A stretch of 64,000 bases of DNA from Streptomyces eurocidicus (GTDB taxonomy: Bacteria; Actinomycetota; Actinomycetes; Streptomycetales; Streptomycetaceae): positions 434,001 through 498,000 of the forward strand of contig NZ_LGUI01000009.1 in NCBI RefSeq assembly GCF_002891295.1. Direction: 5' to 3'. Numbering within the stretch: position 1 is the stretch's first letter; every line of letters begins with the position of its first letter. Positions 46,345 through 56,906 of this stretch are shown here, piece by piece. A model generated the notes under the pieces. That model saw nothing but the letters and a program-made list of their open reading frames with translations. It had not been told where the DNA came from and ran no database searches. The position numbers and the translations under genes were made by a program.

Positions 46345-46501
46345 GACAGCAGCGTAGCGAAACGCGATAGATCGCGACCAGGGGGAAGTCGAGATGTACT
46401 GAGCCTTACCTCACAAGCCCGGTCGCACGGAGGCGGCCTACGCTTGAGTCGCGCTGCCGAAGGTGTCAGCCGAAGCCACTGCCGAGTGAGGAATCGTCGC
46501 G

Positions 46502-48178
<1,677 letters not shown>

Positions 48179-48221
48179 TTAGCCCTGCGGGGGCTTTCCC
48201 CTACCCGCCCCTTCCCGAATG

Positions 48222-48270
48222 TCCTCAAGCGCCGGACGGGCTGAATTTCAGCCCGTCCGGCGTTTGAGGA
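48222..48270. repeat. Dispersed palindromic repeat, copy 2 (terminator-like)
   Basis: TCCTCAAGCGCCGGACGGGC and its near-perfect complement (GCCCGTCCGGCGTTTGAGGA) form a stem around TGAATTTCA between the class I fumarase and the convergent hydrolase gene. It shares 24 bases with the element at 42184. CTTCCCGAA and TTCGGGAAG flank it as an outer pairing. Confidence 0.75.
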
Positions 48271-48316
48271 CCGGGGTCCGGGGCGGAGCCCCAGTTTCGG
48301 GAAGGGGTGGGGGCTC

Positions 48317-49831
48317 CTACGCGAAGCGCTGCGACGCCGAGCCGTCACACTTCTGCAGCCGCACCGGGTCCTTCGCCGACGACAGCGTCAGGCACAGTCC
48401 GTCCGCGGCCGCCGGCCGGAACCCGGAGCCGTTCCGGACGAACTTCTGGTTCCCGCCACCATGGCAGTTCCACAGCACCACAGCCGCCCCCGCCACATAC
48501 TTCCCCTCCGGGACGTCCACGCAGCGGTCGTGGGAGAGCGCCGTGCGCAACGCCCCCGTGGCCGTGTCGTACGACCACTCCTGGTTCCGGTTCCCCGTGC
48601 AGTCCCAGCCGCCGACCTCGGTACCGTTGCGGCTGGCCGCCCCGTACGCGTCCACGCAGGTCCCCGTCGCCCCGCTCTTCAGCGGGCGGAAGGAATCGTC
48701 CCAGGCGCCCTCGCGCAGCACCGGCGTCCCCGTGCTCGCGGGGTCGGCGCAGCCGGCCTCCCGGTAGCCGGCGGCGTAGAGCTGGCTGAGGCAGGACGCG
48801 AAGGCGCCGTGCCCGCGCCGGTTGGGGTGGAAGGACTGGCGCACCGAGTTCTCGTCCGGCGGGAACGGGTTGGTCACATCCACGTAGAGGCCGCGGGCCC
48901 AGGTGTCGTCCGTGCACACCTCGTGGCCGTGGAAGAGACGGGAGTTGTCGAGGTAGGTGGCGCCGGTGCGGCGGGCCGCCTCGCGCATGCCGCGTTCGAA
49001 GGCGGGCACGGCGGTGTTGCGGCCCCAGGCGGCGTCGGAGGTGTAGCCCAGGCAGCCGCCGGCGAGCTTGCCCGGGTAGTCCGGGTTGTCCTCGAAGTCG
49101 GGGCCGATCGGGCTGGGGTAGCCCATGACGACGAGCCGGTAGTCGGAGTCCGCGTAGCCCGCGCCGGTCATGACGGCGCGCAGGTCCTTCACGGTCTGCT
49201 CGACCTTGGGCACGAGGCCGTCGACGCGGGCCTGCCAGCCGGGGGCGTACTTGGGCTCGCAGGTGCCCTGGAGGGTGAGGTAGCGGGTGACGCAGTCGGT
49301 CATCACGGGCCCGAACTGGAGGTCGTCGTTGGCTCCGGCGACGAGCAGCACCAGCTTGACGCGGGTGTTGCGGGCCTTGACGGCGAGGTTGTCGCCCTGC
49401 ACCAGCTCGTCCGCGTACTGCTTGCTGCCGCCTGTCCGGATGTTGTAGGTGGCGGCGCCGGAACAGGCCACGTTGTAGGTGACGTCGGCGGGGATGGTGG
49501 TGCGGTGGATGGCGGCGTCGGGCGAGCGGTGGCACCAGTTCACGGGCCCGTTGGTGCCCGGTTCGTAGGTGCCGACGCCCTCGCCGGAGATCTCGCTGTC
49601 GCCGAGCGAGACGAGGGAGGTCTTGCGCTCGCCGAGGGGCCGTTCGGCGGCGTCACCGTAGAGCTTGACGGCCTCGGCCGCGCGGATCCGCTCCAGCTCG
49701 GGGGTGAGGGGTGAGGCGGCGGTGCGGGTCTGTGCCTGGGCGGCGGAGCCGGTCGCGGTCATGCCGCCGAGCGCCGCGGCGAGCGCGGCGACGGCGGCGA
49801 GGGTACAGCGCAGGGTGGGTCTGCGTGTCAT
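48317..49831 (-). CDS. Secreted SGNH/GDSL hydrolase with C-terminal ricin-type lectin domain
   Basis: 504 residues. A signal peptide (about 1-34, RRPTLRCTLAAVAALAAALG, AQA cleavage) leads to an SGNH hydrolase domain: block I SLGDSEISGEG with Ser79, an oxyanion GANDD, and a C-terminal SFHPNRRGH holding the catalytic Asp/His pair position. A beta-trefoil lectin domain (about 372-504) has QEW/QKF-type repeats (GGWDCTGNRNQEW, LWNCHGGGNQKF). It should be an extracellular lipase or esterase tethered to carbohydrate. The ATG at 49831 has GGGGAGG three bases upstream. It is divergent from fumC. Confidence 0.92.
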   Translation of the reverse strand: MTRRPTLRCTLAAVAALAAALGGMTATGSAAQAQTRTAASPLTPELERIRAAEAVKLYGDAAERPLGERKTSLVSLGDSEISGEGVGTYEPGTNGPVNWCHRSPDAAIHRTTIPADVTYNVACSGAATYNIRTGGSKQYADELVQGDNLAVKARNTRVKLVLLVAGANDDLQFGPVMTDCVTRYLTLQGTCEPKYAPGWQARVDGLVPKVEQTVKDLRAVMTGAGYADSDYRLVVMGYPSPIGPDFEDNPDYPGKLAGGCLGYTSDAAWGRNTAVPAFERGMREAARRTGATYLDNSRLFHGHEVCTDDTWARGLYVDVTNPFPPDENSVRQSFHPNRRGHGAFASCLSQLYAAGYREAGCADPASTGTPVLREGAWDDSFRPLKSGATGTCVDAYGAASRNGTEVGGWDCTGNRNQEWSYDTATGALRTALSHDRCVDVPEGKYVAGAAVVLWNCHGGGNQKFVRNGSGFRPAAADGLCLTLSSAKDPVRLQKCDGSASQRFA

Positions 49832-49939
49832 GGTGCCTCCCCGATTTCTGTTGTTACCCGCGGTATTTACTAGCCGGTAGGTGCTTTTGGGAACAGGGTG
49901 AACAAGACAAACGCTGTGTTTGTCAGGAGGTAAGTGACG

Positions 49940-51334
49940 ATGACCGACAGCGAGCAGTACCGGATCGAGCACGACTCGATGGGCGAGGTCCGGGTCCCGG
50001 CCCACGCCAAGTGGCGTGCCCAGACCCAGCGGGCCGTGGAGAACTTCCCGATCAGCGGCCAGCGGCTGGAGCGCGCGCACATCGCGGCGCTGGCCCGGAT
50101 CAAGGGGGCGGCCGCCAAGGTCAACGCCGAGCTGGGGGTGGTGGACAAGGAGATCGCGGAGGCCATCGCCGCGGCGGCCGGTGAGGTCGCGGAGGGCCGC
50201 TGGGACGAGCACTTCCCCGTGGACGTCTTCCAGACCGGCTCCGGCACGTCCTCGAACATGAACGCCAACGAGGTCCTCGCCACCCTCGCCACCGAGCGCC
50301 TCGGCCGCGATGTGCACCCCAACGACCACGTCAACGCCTCGCAGAGCTCCAACGACGTGTTCCCCTCCAGCATCCACATCGCCGCCACGGCGGCCGTCAC
50401 CGGTGATCTGATCCCGGCGCTGGAGCACCTGGCGGCGGCCCTGGAGCGCAAGGCCGCGGAGTTCGCACAGGTCGTCAAGTCCGGCCGCACCCACCTGATG
50501 GACGCCACCCCCGTGACGCTCGGTCAGGAATTCGGCGGGTACGCCGCCCAGGTCCGCTACGGCGTGGAGCGGCTGCGCTCCGCCCTGCCCCGGCTCGCCG
50601 AACTCCCCCTCGGCGGTACGGCCGTGGGCACCGGCATCAACACCCCGCCCGGCTTCTCCGGCGCCGTCATCGCCGAGGTGGCGCGCGCCACCGGGCTGCC
50701 GCTGACCGAGGCCCGCGACCACTTCGAGGCCCAGGGCGCCCGCGACGGCCTGGTGGAGACCAGCGGCCAGCTGCGGACCATCGCGGTCGGCCTCACCAAG
50801 ATCGCCAACGATCTGCGCTGGATGTCCTCCGGTCCGCGCACCGGCCTGGCCGAGATCAGCCTCCCCGACCTCCAGCCGGGCTCCTCGATCATGCCCGGCA
50901 AGGTCAACCCGGTGGTCCCCGAGGCCGTCCTGATGGTGGCCGCCCAGGTCACCGGGAACGACCTCACCGTGGCCACGGCGGGCGCGGCCGGGAACTTCGA
51001 GCTCAACGTGATGCTCCCGGTGATGGCGAAGAACCTCCTCGAATCGGTCCGGCTGCTCGCCAACGCCTCCCGGCTGCTCGCCGACCGCACCGTCGACGGC
51101 ATCACGGCCAATGTCGAGCGCGCCCGCGAGTACGCGGAGTCCTCGCCCTCCGTGGTCACCCCACTCAACCGCTACATCGGCTACGAGGAGGCCGCGAAGG
51201 TGGCCAAGCGGTCCCTCGCGGAGCGGAAGACCATCCGCGAGGTCGTCCTCGAATCGGGCTACGTCGACCGCGGGCTGCTGACCCGGGAACAGCTCGACGA
51301 GGCGCTGGACGTGCTGCGGATGACCCGCCCGTAG
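49940..51334 (+). CDS. fumC: Class II fumarate hydratase
   Basis: 464 residues; iron-independent, oxygen-stable fumarase of the fumarase/aspartase superfamily. Signature GSSIMPGKVNP and the substrate segments GTSSNMNANEV and GRTHLMDATPVTLGQE are intact. The ATG at 49940 is chosen because AGGAGG lies nine bases upstream; the GTG two codons earlier would be too close to it. Having both fumarase classes 1.8 kb apart suggests an oxygen-stable backup for the iron-sulphur enzyme. Confidence 0.96.
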   Translation: MTDSEQYRIEHDSMGEVRVPAHAKWRAQTQRAVENFPISGQRLERAHIAALARIKGAAAKVNAELGVVDKEIAEAIAAAAGEVAEGRWDEHFPVDVFQTGSGTSSNMNANEVLATLATERLGRDVHPNDHVNASQSSNDVFPSSIHIAATAAVTGDLIPALEHLAAALERKAAEFAQVVKSGRTHLMDATPVTLGQEFGGYAAQVRYGVERLRSALPRLAELPLGGTAVGTGINTPPGFSGAVIAEVARATGLPLTEARDHFEAQGARDGLVETSGQLRTIAVGLTKIANDLRWMSSGPRTGLAEISLPDLQPGSSIMPGKVNPVVPEAVLMVAAQVTGNDLTVATAGAAGNFELNVMLPVMAKNLLESVRLLANASRLLADRTVDGITANVERAREYAESSPSVVTPLNRYIGYEEAAKVAKRSLAERKTIREVVLESGYVDRGLLTREQLDEALDVLRMTRP

Positions 51335-51426
51335 CCGCCCGGGGCCCGGGGCGCGCGCACCCGGGCCCGCGCCCGGGGCCGTCCCCTTTGCGGCGCACGT
51401 CACGGCGCATCCGTGGCCTGGGCACC

Positions 51427-51432
51427 TAGGAT
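51427..51432 (+). promoter_or_regulatory. -10 box TAGGAT for a leaderless transcript (DUF402 gene)
   Basis: TAGGAT ends six bases before the ATG at 51439; no ribosome-binding site. Confidence 0.55.
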
Positions 51433-51438
51433 CTGCGC

Positions 51439-52125
51439 ATGACAGCGGACACGGTGGACACCACGGGCACGGCCGGCACCGCCCCCTGGGCGCCGGGGGA
51501 CCATATCCTCTGGCGCTACCGGGGCAATGGCAGCGACCAGGTGCACATCTGCCGTCCCGTCACCGTCGTCCAGGACACCGACGACCTGCTGGCCGTGTGG
51601 ATGGCCCCCGGCACGGACTGCGTCAAGCCGGTACTGGCCGATGGCACCCCCATCCACAGGGAGCCGCTCGCCACCCGCTACACCCGGCCGCGCACCACCG
51701 TCACGGGCCGCTGGCACGGCGCGGGGGTGCTCAAGCTCGCCCGGCCCGGGGAGCCCTGGTCGGTCTGGCTGTTCTGGGACGGGGGCTGGCGCTTCAAGAA
51801 CTGGTACGTCAACCTCGAGGAGCCGCTCGTCCGCTGGGCCGGCGGCGTGGACTCCGAGGACCACTACCTCGACATCGCCGTCTACCCGGACCGCCGTTGG
51901 GAGTGGAAGGACGAGGACGAGTTCGCCCAGGCGCAGCGCGACGGCCTGATGCCCGCCGACCAGGCCGCGCGGGTGCGGGCCGCCGGGCACGAGGCCGTCC
52001 GGCACATCGAGGACTGGGCCGCCCCGTTCGCCGCGGGCTGGGAGGACTGGCGGCCGGATCCCGCCTGGGCCGTACCGGCCCTGCCGGCCGACTGGGGCCG
52101 CGTCCCGGCCCCCGCCCGGACCTGA
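51439..52125 (+). CDS. DUF402 (FomD-like) protein
   Basis: 228 residues with the DUF402 barrel: WSVWLFWDGGWRFKNWYVNLEEP and SEDHYLDIAVYPDRRWEWKDEDEF carry the aspartates and glutamates that bind two metal ions in FomD-type proteins, followed by a helical tail (ARVRAAGHEAVRHI). FomD hydrolyses a CMP-linked intermediate in fosfomycin synthesis; the substrate of the chromosomal homologues is unknown. Leaderless start as judged by the -10 box. It follows fumC on the same strand. Confidence 0.85.
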   Translation: MTADTVDTTGTAGTAPWAPGDHILWRYRGNGSDQVHICRPVTVVQDTDDLLAVWMAPGTDCVKPVLADGTPIHREPLATRYTRPRTTVTGRWHGAGVLKLARPGEPWSVWLFWDGGWRFKNWYVNLEEPLVRWAGGVDSEDHYLDIAVYPDRRWEWKDEDEFAQAQRDGLMPADQAARVRAAGHEAVRHIEDWAAPFAAGWEDWRPDPAWAVPALPADWGRVPAPART

Positions 52126-52264
52126 TCCACCGGAACCGCTTGGCGGGCCCCCGCGGGGCAACCGTAGGATCGGCCTCCGCGATACTGCTGGAGCAGCACG
52201 GCACGAACGGAACACGGCATGTGACGCACGATCACAGCCGAAGGGTCACAGAGAGGGCGGAGCC

Positions 52265-52939
52265 GTGAGCGGTGACGACCGGCGGGACTACGACGGCTAC
52301 GCCCGCTTAGGGCTGGACCGCAGCGGTCAGGCCGAAGCCTTCGACAGCATCGGCGACCGCTACGACGAGGCGTTCCCGCACAAGGAGGGCCAGCTGGAGA
52401 CCGGCGCCTGGCTCGCGGCGACGCTGCCGCCCGGCTCCCGGATCCTCGACCTCGGCTGCGGCACGGGCCTGCCGACGGCCCGGCAGCTCGCCGACGCGGG
52501 TCACCACGTCGTCGGCGTCGACCTCTCGGCCGGCATGCTCGACCTGGCCCGCGGCAACGTCCCCGGGGCGGAGTTCCACCTGGCGGACCTCGCCGACCTG
52601 CGGGACGGGCGGCTGGGCTCCTTCGACGGCGTCGCCGCGTTCTTCGCCCTGCTGATGCTGCCCCGTACGGAGATCCCGCACGCGCTGCGGATGCTGCACG
52701 ACCTGCTGAGACCCGGGGGGCTGCTGGCCCTGTCGATGGTCGAGGCCGACGTGGACGACTTCGCGATCCCGTTCCTGGGCAACACGATCCGGGTATCCGG
52801 ATACCTGCGGGAGGAACTGCGCCAGGTCGTGTGCGAAGCGGGTTTCGAGATCGCCGGGGAGAACTCGCTGGCGTACGCCCCGGCGAGTACGGACGTACCA
52901 CCCGAGATCCAGCTCTTCCTCAATCTGCGACGCGCCTGA
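52265..52939 (+). CDS. Class I SAM-dependent methyltransferase with a TTA codon
   Basis: 224 residues. SAM-binding motif I LDLGCGTG (about 61-68), an acidic end of strand two (VVGVDLSAGML) and a later LLMLPRTEIPHALRMLHDLLRPGG as in small-molecule methyltransferases. The target is unknown. Codon 15 is TTA (52307-52309), the rare leucine codon decoded by the bldA tRNA in Streptomyces, so full expression should depend on developmental stage. GTG start with a GGGCGGAG region upstream. Confidence 0.88.
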   Translation: MSGDDRRDYDGYARLGLDRSGQAEAFDSIGDRYDEAFPHKEGQLETGAWLAATLPPGSRILDLGCGTGLPTARQLADAGHHVVGVDLSAGMLDLARGNVPGAEFHLADLADLRDGRLGSFDGVAAFFALLMLPRTEIPHALRMLHDLLRPGGLLALSMVEADVDDFAIPFLGNTIRVSGYLREELRQVVCEAGFEIAGENSLAYAPASTDVPPEIQLFLNLRRA

Positions 52940-52995
52940 CCCACGGCGCGCCCCTTGCGACCGGGCGTACGGCCCCGACGGATGGAACCCCACGC

Positions 52996-55184
52996 GTGAC
53001 GGAGCATCCCAACTCCCACGGACGACAGCGGACCGCGGCGGTGCGACAGCCCGCCCCGCCCGGCACCGTGCCGGGCGTGCCCGGGCCCGACGCCGTCGCC
53101 GCCCGCCTGCCCCGGCAGCCCGGCGGCGACGGCGACCGCGCCGTGCCCGGCGCCGAGGCCCGCGCGAGCGGAGCCGCGCCGAGGCGCACCCCGAACCGGC
53201 CGGGCGGCCGGGCGGCGACGCCCACGCGGCCGGTGGCCCGAGCGGGCGGGCCGGGCGGACGACCGGACCGGTGCCGCCGGAGCCGTGGACGGGTCAGGTG
53301 CGGCCTCCGGCGCCCCTGGGGCGCCGGAGGCACCCGAGGCCCCGGGGAGCGCCGCAGCGGGCCGTACGCGCCCGGCCGCGGGCTCCGGGACGGCTCCGCC
53401 CCCGGCGGTCCGGACGGGCCCGCGCCCGCGCCCCCGGCGCCACCGGCGGCGAGCGGCTGCGCTTCGTCGGCGCGGCCACCCGGCGGATCGCGCGCGGCAT
53501 CGACCTGGACGAGATCGTGCTCGGCCTGTGCCGGGCCACCGTCCCCACCTTCGCCGACGCCATCCTGGTCTACCTCCGGGACCCGCTGCCCGTGGGCGAC
53601 GAGCGGCCGGTGGGCCCCGTCGTGCTGCGGCTGCGCCGCACCGACCAGCTGCCCGAGCACGTGCGCGGCCTGGGCGAGCCGGTCGGCGGCGCGTTCGCCG
53701 TCCCGGCCGAGGCCGCGCCGCGGTTCGACCGCGCCGACCCGGCCACCGACCTGGCGGGCGCCGCGGCCGAGCGCTGCGAGGTGCGCATAGGAGGGCCGCT
53801 CGCGGAGGTGCTGCGAGGGGTCAGACCCGTCTTCGGCGACTCCTCCGCCGCGCGGGCGGCGCTCCCGGAACTGCTGGGCGAGGGCCGCCGCGTCCCCGAC
53901 CGGCACCGGACGATCCTCGCGCCGCTGCGCGGGCGGCGCCGGGTGATCGGGGCCGCGGTCTTCATACGCCGCGCCGACCGGCCCGCCTTCGAGGGCGACG
54001 ACCTGCTGGTCGCGGCACAGCTGGCGACGCACACGGCCCTCGGCGTCGACAAGGCGGTGCTCTACGGCCGCGAGGTCTATATCGCCGACGAGCTCCAGCG
54101 CACGATGCTCCCCGACTCCCTCCCCCAGCCGACCGGCGTCCGGCTCGCCAGCCGCTATCTGCCGGCCGCCGAGACCGCCCGGGTCGGCGGCGACTGGTAC
54201 GACGCCATCCCCCTGCCGGGCAACCGGGTGGCGCTCGTCGTCGGCGACGTCATGGGCCACTCCATGACCTCCGCCGCGATCATGGGCCAGCTGCGCACCA
54301 CCGCGCAGACCCTCGCGGGCCTCGACCTGCCGCCGGCCGAGGTGCTGCACCACCTGGACGAGCAGGCCCAGCGGCTGGGCTCGGACCGCATGGCCACCTG
54401 CCTGTACGCGGTCTACGACCCGGTCGCGCACCGCATAGTGATCGCCAACGCCGGCCATCCGCCGCCCATCATGCTGCACCGCGGCGGCCGTGCCGAGGTG
54501 CTGCGCGTCCCGCCGGGCGCGCCGATCGGCGTGGGCGGGGTGGACTTCGAGGCGGTGGAGCTGGACGCGCCGGCCGGGGCGACCCTGCTGCTGTACACCG
54601 ACGGCCTGGTGGAGTCGCGGATACGGGACGTGTGGACGGGCATAGAGCAGCTGCGGGAGCGGCTGATCGAGACGGCCCGGCTGACGGGGCCCAACCCGCC
54701 GCCGCTGGAGCCGCTGTGCGACGAGGTGCTCGGCATGCTCGGCCCGGGCGACCGGGACGACGACATCGCCCTGCTCGCGGCCCGTTTCGAGGGGATCGCG
54801 CCCAGCGATGTGGCGTACTGGTTCCTCGACCCCCGGCCGCAGACGGCCCGGCAGGCGCGCCGGCTGGCCCGGCGGGCGCTGACCCGCTGGGGCCTGGAGG
54901 AGCTGTCCGACAGTGTGGAGCTGCTGGTCAGCGAGGTGATCACCAATGCCGTGCGGTACGCCGAACGGCCCATAACGCTGCGGCTGCTCCGGACGGACGT
55001 GCTGCGCTGCGAGGTCGGCGACGACGTGCCCCAGCTGCCCCGGCTGCGGCAGGCCCGGCCCTCGGACGAGGGCGGCCGGGGGCTGTATCTGGTGAACCGG
55101 CTGGCCAGGCGGTGGGGGGCCACCCGGCTGTCCACGGGGAAGGTGGTGTGGTTCGAGCTGGCGCTGCCCGCGCACGCCCGCTGA
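52996..55184 (+). CDS. GAF-SpoIIE-type serine phosphatase with HATPase domain; linker frameshift
   Basis: The main part (frame open from 53271) encodes a GAF-like domain (RLRFVGAATRRIARGIDLDEI onwards), a SpoIIE/PP2C domain (VGGDWYD at about 54180, VVGDVMGHS, DRDDDIALL) and an RsbW-like HATPase (SEVITNAVRY, DEGGRGL). The likely true N-terminus (GTG 52996, VTEHPNSHG, then a Pro/Ala-rich linker to GPDGPAPAPPAPP) is in another frame. One missing base near 53435-53450, in a C-rich run, would join the two. Start, linker and frame relation are therefore inferred. It is the second member of this phosphatase family here; the first is at 26935-29523. Confidence 0.85.
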
Positions 55185-55243
55185 GGTCCCCGGGGCCGGG
55201 CGGACGGGGCCGGGAGGGCCCGTTCGCCCGTACGAGGTGAAAT

Positions 55244-55260
55244 TCTGGACAGTGTCCAGA
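55244..55260. promoter_or_regulatory. Inverted repeat TCTGGACA-N-TGTCCAGA upstream of the catalase gene
   Basis: Perfect 8-bp arms with one central base, 95 bases upstream of the catalase ATG. Size and symmetry fit a dimeric peroxide- or metal-responsive repressor of the Fur family, known to control catalases in Streptomyces. The match to any known box was not verified. Confidence 0.55.
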
Positions 55261-55355
55261 CTCCTGTTGCCGACACGCTGTCGGCGGAGTTCACTGGCTC
55301 GGGTGGAGGGCGGTACGGACGCGCCCTCGCCCATCCCCGTTCCGGGAGGCGTCCC

Positions 55356-56819
55356 ATGACCGACTCGGCGCAGCAGACTCCTTACACCACGAACAACGCG
55401 GGAATCCCGGTGGAAAGCGACGAACACTCGCTCACCATCGGTGACACCGGCCCCATCCTGCTCCAGGACCACTACCTGATCGAGAAGATGGCCCAGTTCA
55501 ACCGGGAACGGGTCCCCGAGCGGGTGGTGCACGCCAAGGGCGGCGGCGCCTACGGCTTCTTCGAGGTCACCAATGACGTCAGCCAGTTCACCAGGGCCGA
55601 CCTCTTCCAGCCCGGGAAGCGCTGCGAGATGCTGGCCCGCTTCTCGACGGTCGCCGGTGAGCAGGGCAGCCCCGACACCTGGCGCGACCCGCGCGGCTTC
55701 GCCCTGAAGTTCTACACCGAGCAGGGCAACTACGACCTGGTCGGCAACAACACCCCGGTCTTCTTCGTCCGGGACCCGCAGAAGTTCCAGGACTTCATCC
55801 GCAGCCAGAAGCGCCACCCGCGGACCGGCCTGCGCGACAACGACATGCAGTGGGACTTCTGGACGCTGTCGCCGGAGTCCGCGCACCAGGTCACCTGGCT
55901 GATGGGCGACCGCGGCATCCCCAAGACCTGGCGCCATATGAACGGCTACAGCTCGCACACCTATATGTGGGTGAACGGCGGCGGCCAGCGGTTCTGGGTG
56001 AAGTACCACCTCAAGACCGACCAGGGCATCGACTTCCTCACCCAGGCGGAGGCGGACGAGCTGGCGGGCACGGACGCCGACAAGCACCGCCGGGACCTGT
56101 ACGAGTCCATCGAGAGCGGGAACGCCCCCTCGTGGACGGTGAACGTCCAGGTCATGCCGTTCGAGGACGCGGCGGACTACCGCTTCAACCCCTTCGACCT
56201 CACCAAGGTGTGGCCGCACGGCGACTACCCGCTGATCGAGGTCGGCCGGATGACGCTGAACAAGAACCCCGAGGACTTCTTCGTCCACATCGAGCAGGCC
56301 GCGTTCGAGCCGTCCAACCTGGTGCCGGGCATCGGCCCGTCCCCGGACAAGATGCTGCTCGGGCGGCTCTTCTCCTACCCGGACACGCACCGCTACCGGA
56401 TCGGCCCGAACTACGCCCAGCTGCCGCCGAACCGGCCGCACTCCGTGGTGAACTCCTACGCCAAGGACGGCCCGATGCGCTACGAGCCGTCCCGTACGGG
56501 CGCGGTCTACGCCCCGAACTCCTACGGCGGCCCCGCCGCGGACTTCGGGCGCTTCGGCGACCCGGCGGGCTGGGCGGCGGCGGGCGAGATGGTCCGCGAG
56601 GCGTACAAGCTGCACCGCGAGGACGACGACTGGGGCCAGCCGGGCACGCTGGTCCGCCAGGTCCTGGACGACGCGGCGCGCGACCGGCTGGTGGACAACG
56701 TCTCCGGCCATCTGAAGCAGGGCGTCAGCAGGCCCGTACTCGACCGGGCGTTCCAGTACTGGCGCAACATCGACAAGAAGCTCGGCGACCGTATCGCCAC
56801 CCGGGTCAACGGCGGCTGA
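55356..56819 (+). CDS. katA: Monofunctional haem catalase
   Basis: 487 residues, small-subunit clade. The distal His (about 59) lies in RVPERVVHAKG, Asn (about 132) in YDLVGNNTPVFF, and the proximal haem tyrosine (about 340) in RLFSYPDTHRYR. It decomposes hydrogen peroxide in the cytoplasm. ATG with GGGAGG eight bases upstream. A perfect palindrome precedes the gene. A perfect hairpin follows and separates it from the convergent penicillin-binding protein gene. An OxyR-type regulator is encoded 8 kb away. Confidence 0.96.
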   Translation: MTDSAQQTPYTTNNAGIPVESDEHSLTIGDTGPILLQDHYLIEKMAQFNRERVPERVVHAKGGGAYGFFEVTNDVSQFTRADLFQPGKRCEMLARFSTVAGEQGSPDTWRDPRGFALKFYTEQGNYDLVGNNTPVFFVRDPQKFQDFIRSQKRHPRTGLRDNDMQWDFWTLSPESAHQVTWLMGDRGIPKTWRHMNGYSSHTYMWVNGGGQRFWVKYHLKTDQGIDFLTQAEADELAGTDADKHRRDLYESIESGNAPSWTVNVQVMPFEDAADYRFNPFDLTKVWPHGDYPLIEVGRMTLNKNPEDFFVHIEQAAFEPSNLVPGIGPSPDKMLLGRLFSYPDTHRYRIGPNYAQLPPNRPHSVVNSYAKDGPMRYEPSRTGAVYAPNSYGGPAADFGRFGDPAGWAAAGEMVREAYKLHREDDDWGQPGTLVRQVLDDAARDRLVDNVSGHLKQGVSRPVLDRAFQYWRNIDKKLGDRIATRVNGG

Positions 56820-56839
56820 GCCGGCACGCCGGCGAAGAC

Positions 56840-56882
56840 GGACGGCCGCCCGCCGCGCTTCTCGCGCGGCGGGCGGCCGTCC
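56840..56882. terminator. Bidirectional terminator between katA and the PBP gene
   Basis: Perfect 19-bp stem (GGACGGCCGCCCGCCGCGC at 56840-56858, complement at 56864-56882) with a 5-base loop, 20 bases after the catalase stop and 24 bases from the convergent stop. Confidence 0.9.
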
Positions 56883-56906
56883 TTGGTGTTCCGGTGCGGA
56901 ACGGGG

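Noticed and set aside
52920..56711. Very long open frame on the minus strand (over 1200 codons) across the phosphatase and catalase genes
   Set aside because: It is antisense to two well-supported genes, has the Arg/His/Asp-rich composition typical of antisense frames in high-G+C DNA, and shows no family features.
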